A DNA stretch of 20,550 nucleotides from Larix sibirica (taxonomy: Eukaryota; Streptophyta; Pinopsida; Pinales; Pinaceae): the NCBI GenBank assembly GCA_004151065.3, contig NWUY0300054575.1, positions 17,732 through 38,281 of the forward strand, in the 5' to 3' direction. Under the pieces are notes generated by a model, which saw only the letters and a program-made list of their open reading frames with translations, was not told where the DNA came from and did no database searches. Positions 18,656-20,550 of this stretch are shown in pieces; the stretch's first letter is position 1; each line of letters begins with the position of its first letter. Position numbers and translations under genes: made by a program.

Positions 18656-19080
18656 TAGCATTGGTTTGAAATAACTATCTAGTAAGTGTTTGTAGGAGTT
18701 TTTACACAACAAATAATGGATTTGTACTTGACATGGGATGGTTGTCCATTTGTTTACAATTTTATTGTGTCATTAAGTATTTGTCTAATGACAAGTAATA
18801 GGCCTAAGAAACTTTGTTTGATTGCTTTCCATATTTGCATACTTTCTTATGTTCACTTTGTAGACCCTGAATTCATCTTTTGTTTCCTTCTATTATGAGT
18901 GGTTTGGAGTATGGAGACATATTATTTACATCGTCATTGTGGTTTTCACTTCTACTAAAACAAATATTGAACTTCCAATCTTGTAATGATATGATTGATG
19001 CTTAGACTATTTGTTAATGTTGAATTCTTAATTTTTAGGAGCTAGATTTCTCGCATCAGTTATTGCTTGTTTATTGGTGA
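18656..19080. repeat. Diverged direct duplication, left copy
   Basis: Starts TAGCATTGGTTTGAA and shares ordered blocks with 19834-20265: TACTTGA then GGTTGTC then TTTGTTTACA (about 18724-18762), TTTGTTTGA and TTTCCAT (about 18813-18833), GTGGTTTG then ATGGAGAC (about 18899-18920), and GCTTAGAC, TTAATGTT (19000-19022) followed by a GAGCTAGATTTCTCGCATC block. The offset grows only from 1178 to 1191 bp, so the copies are collinear. Divergence is high. It may be an ancient tandem duplication or two copies of an unnamed repeat family. Confidence 0.7.
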
Positions 19081-19833
19081 AGATATGAAGACTCTCTGGT
19101 GAAATTTTATGGCTTCAATTCCCGAGTCATTATTAAATGATCTTATAAACTTATGAACGGATACGCCATGGTAATGGCTTGAATTCACTACGTATCAATT
19201 TGATTATTAGCTTGAATGTGTTATAGTTGGAGAAACTATTATTCTCCTGCCTTAACAATCAAACAAAAAATCCTTATGCCCCTGCATGGCCTTAAGTGGA
19301 ATTCTACTTTGAGTTAAAGTGAAATATATGTATTTTTGTTGATACAATATATATTCCTAGATAGTTTGAGCACCATGTGTGTTTGCATGGTGAGTCTGGC
19401 ATCAATCATTATCATTTGTGGTAAAGCTGAAGTATATATCAATGTGTGATTCTCTATTTCAGATAGAATCATATTAGTTTGTTTGGTTCTGAATCCAATC
19501 TTGTTCTACATAGATTAACTTGAAAGTGTGTACATTGGATTCTTATGGATGCGTATAGATCCTAGGATTTGATGGTTTGTTGTGCATGTTCCTACTGGCT
19601 TAGAAATGCACACATGTGTTCATAAAATCTTGTCATCCAACCATGGATTAGAGGTATTGGATTGTTGGTATTTTGTTGCTTGGTATATAATCATTTTGAT
19701 TATGTAAATAGAGAGAGTTATTTGAGTTTAAATGAATATCGAAATACTCATATGGAAAGATGAACTATGTTAATCTCTTAGTAAAGTGAACATAAGCATG
19801 TAGATATGGTAGTGTAGCATGTTGGTTTTTAAT
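19081..19833. other. Spacer between the two diverged duplicate copies
   Basis: AT-rich sequence of about 750 bp with no open frame or domain. I could not align it to the flanks of either copy. If the duplicates were LTRs this would be a drastically deleted internal region, but there is no primer-binding site, polypurine tract or coding relic to support that. Confidence 0.35.
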
Positions 19834-20265
19834 TAGCATTAGTTTGAATAATTCTTGAGTTATTGTTTATTTAAGGAATGTGTATGCAAAAACAATGGTT
19901 TCATACTTGAAATAGGGGTTGTCTGTTTGTTTACATTTTTATTGCACCACACAATATTATTATGTTTACAAGTGCAATATCTACTAGTTTTTTGTTTGAG
20001 TGATTTCCATCTTTGTAAGTGCGTGTTTGCATGCTTTCTTGATTTGGATTTGGAGATACTATATTCATTTTTTTGTTGTCTTCCGTTCTAGGTGGTTTGA
20101 AGGATGGAGACTTGCATTTTCATTAATCTTGGTGGATTTTTTATTTGCTAAAAGAATTTGAACTTTGACTCTATTAACAATATGCCAGGTGCTTAGACCA
20201 TTTCTTAATGTTCAAGTTCTAGAGCTTGATCTCTCACATCTTCATTTAATCTCCTTTCATTGTGC
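19834..20265. repeat. Diverged direct duplication, right copy
   Basis: Starts TAGCATTAGTTTGAA and ends near a TCTCACATC block, parallel to the left copy at 18656-19080. Blocks recognised in order include TACTTGAAATAGGGGTTGTC, TTTGTTTGAGTGATTTCCAT, GGTGGTTTGAAGGATGGAGA, and GTGCTTAGACCATTTCTTAA. No coding potential is visible. Confidence 0.7.
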
Positions 20266-20514
20266 ATGTTGAGACATCTTGAATCACCTTCAATAAGAAG
20301 CAAGGGGATTAAAATTAGAAGAGGATGGAATGAGCATAAGATAATGGAAATAAAAAAGTTTATGCACCAAACTTGAATGTGACCAATATGTCAACAATGT
20401 TTTCTCATTCCAATAGCCAATGCATCGAAGTGCCAATGTTCCACATGTTGATTCCAAATCAAATCTATCGCTAGACTAATGTCCTCATCCAATGGTAATC
20501 ACTATTTTGTTTTC
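20266..20514. other. Unassigned stretch near the window end
   Basis: Mixed AT-rich sequence without open frames, repeats or recognised motifs. Confidence 0.35.
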
Positions 20515-20550
20515 TCATAGTTTTGTTTTTTTTGTTTTGTTTTGTTTTTT
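20515..20550. repeat. (TTTTG)n-type simple repeat at the window edge
   Basis: T runs broken by single G residues fill the last 30 or so bases. On the minus strand this is an A-rich (AAAAC)n tract, which could be the tail of another minus-strand retroelement whose body lies beyond the window, or just a microsatellite. Confidence 0.6.

Noticed and set aside
18656-20265. Interpreting the duplicated blocks as LTRs of one short retrotransposon
   Set aside because: No TG...CA ends, primer-binding site, polypurine tract or internal coding relic was seen.

Overview
The window looks like nuclear DNA of a seed plant with a large, transposon-rich genome. The evidence is an RCC1-repeat gene with a very long first intron, two L1-type LINEs whose ORF2 carries a C-terminal RNase H domain (a plant L1 hallmark), a LINE ORF1 of the land-plant DUF4283 plus zinc-knuckle type, a tRNA-derived SINE, and very low gene density in AT-rich DNA. 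A gymnosperm would fit the long intron and element load, but the sequence alone does not settle the lineage. There are no bacterial-type operons, CRISPR arrays, rRNAs or convincing tRNA genes.

Layout from left to right. 1-3547 is probably the first intron of the RCC1 gene (read right to left). It holds a short AT-rich tandem repeat (1-120), a probable solo or relic LTR (about 805-2305) with a TATA box and an AAGTGAC motif array, several small repeats, and a perfect 15-bp hairpin (3141-3193). 3548-4110 is the first coding exon of an RCC1/RUG3-like gene, minus strand, and the only plausible host gene in the window. 4111-4892 is its 5' flank. 4910-7824 is a 5'-truncated L1-type LINE (element A, minus strand). 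Its 2.7-kb ORF2 remnant stays in one frame and is broken only by four stop codons; decayed target-site duplications flank it. 7844-8735 is unassigned sequence. 8748-9039 is a SINE (minus strand) with A and B boxes, an A11 tail and a 12-15 bp target-site duplication. 9055-9773 is AT-rich with two sets of short tandem repeats. 9774 to about 17090 is a nearly full-length but heavily decayed L1-type LINE (element B, minus strand) with ORF1 (DUF4283, zinc knuckle) and ORF2 (endonuclease, RT, zinc-binding RT-associated domain, RNase H). Its ORF1 contains a 0.6-kb tandem duplication. 17100-20550 is AT-rich and holds a diverged direct duplication (18656-19080 and 19834-20265, about 1.18 kb apart).

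Functionally, only the RCC1-like exon is likely to be host protein-coding. The other recognisable coding sequence is retrotransposon-derived and inactive: element A lacks its 5' half and has stops, and element B has lost a catalytic aspartate in the RT active site and two in RNase H. The SINE has no coding capacity and would have depended on a partner LINE; both LINEs here end in poly(A), so an L1-type poly(A)-primed partner is plausible. I found no convincing new biological system. The most informative items are the ORF1 tandem duplication, the single-frame nonsense-only decay of element A, the intact SINE insertion structure, and the small hairpin flanked by direct repeats.
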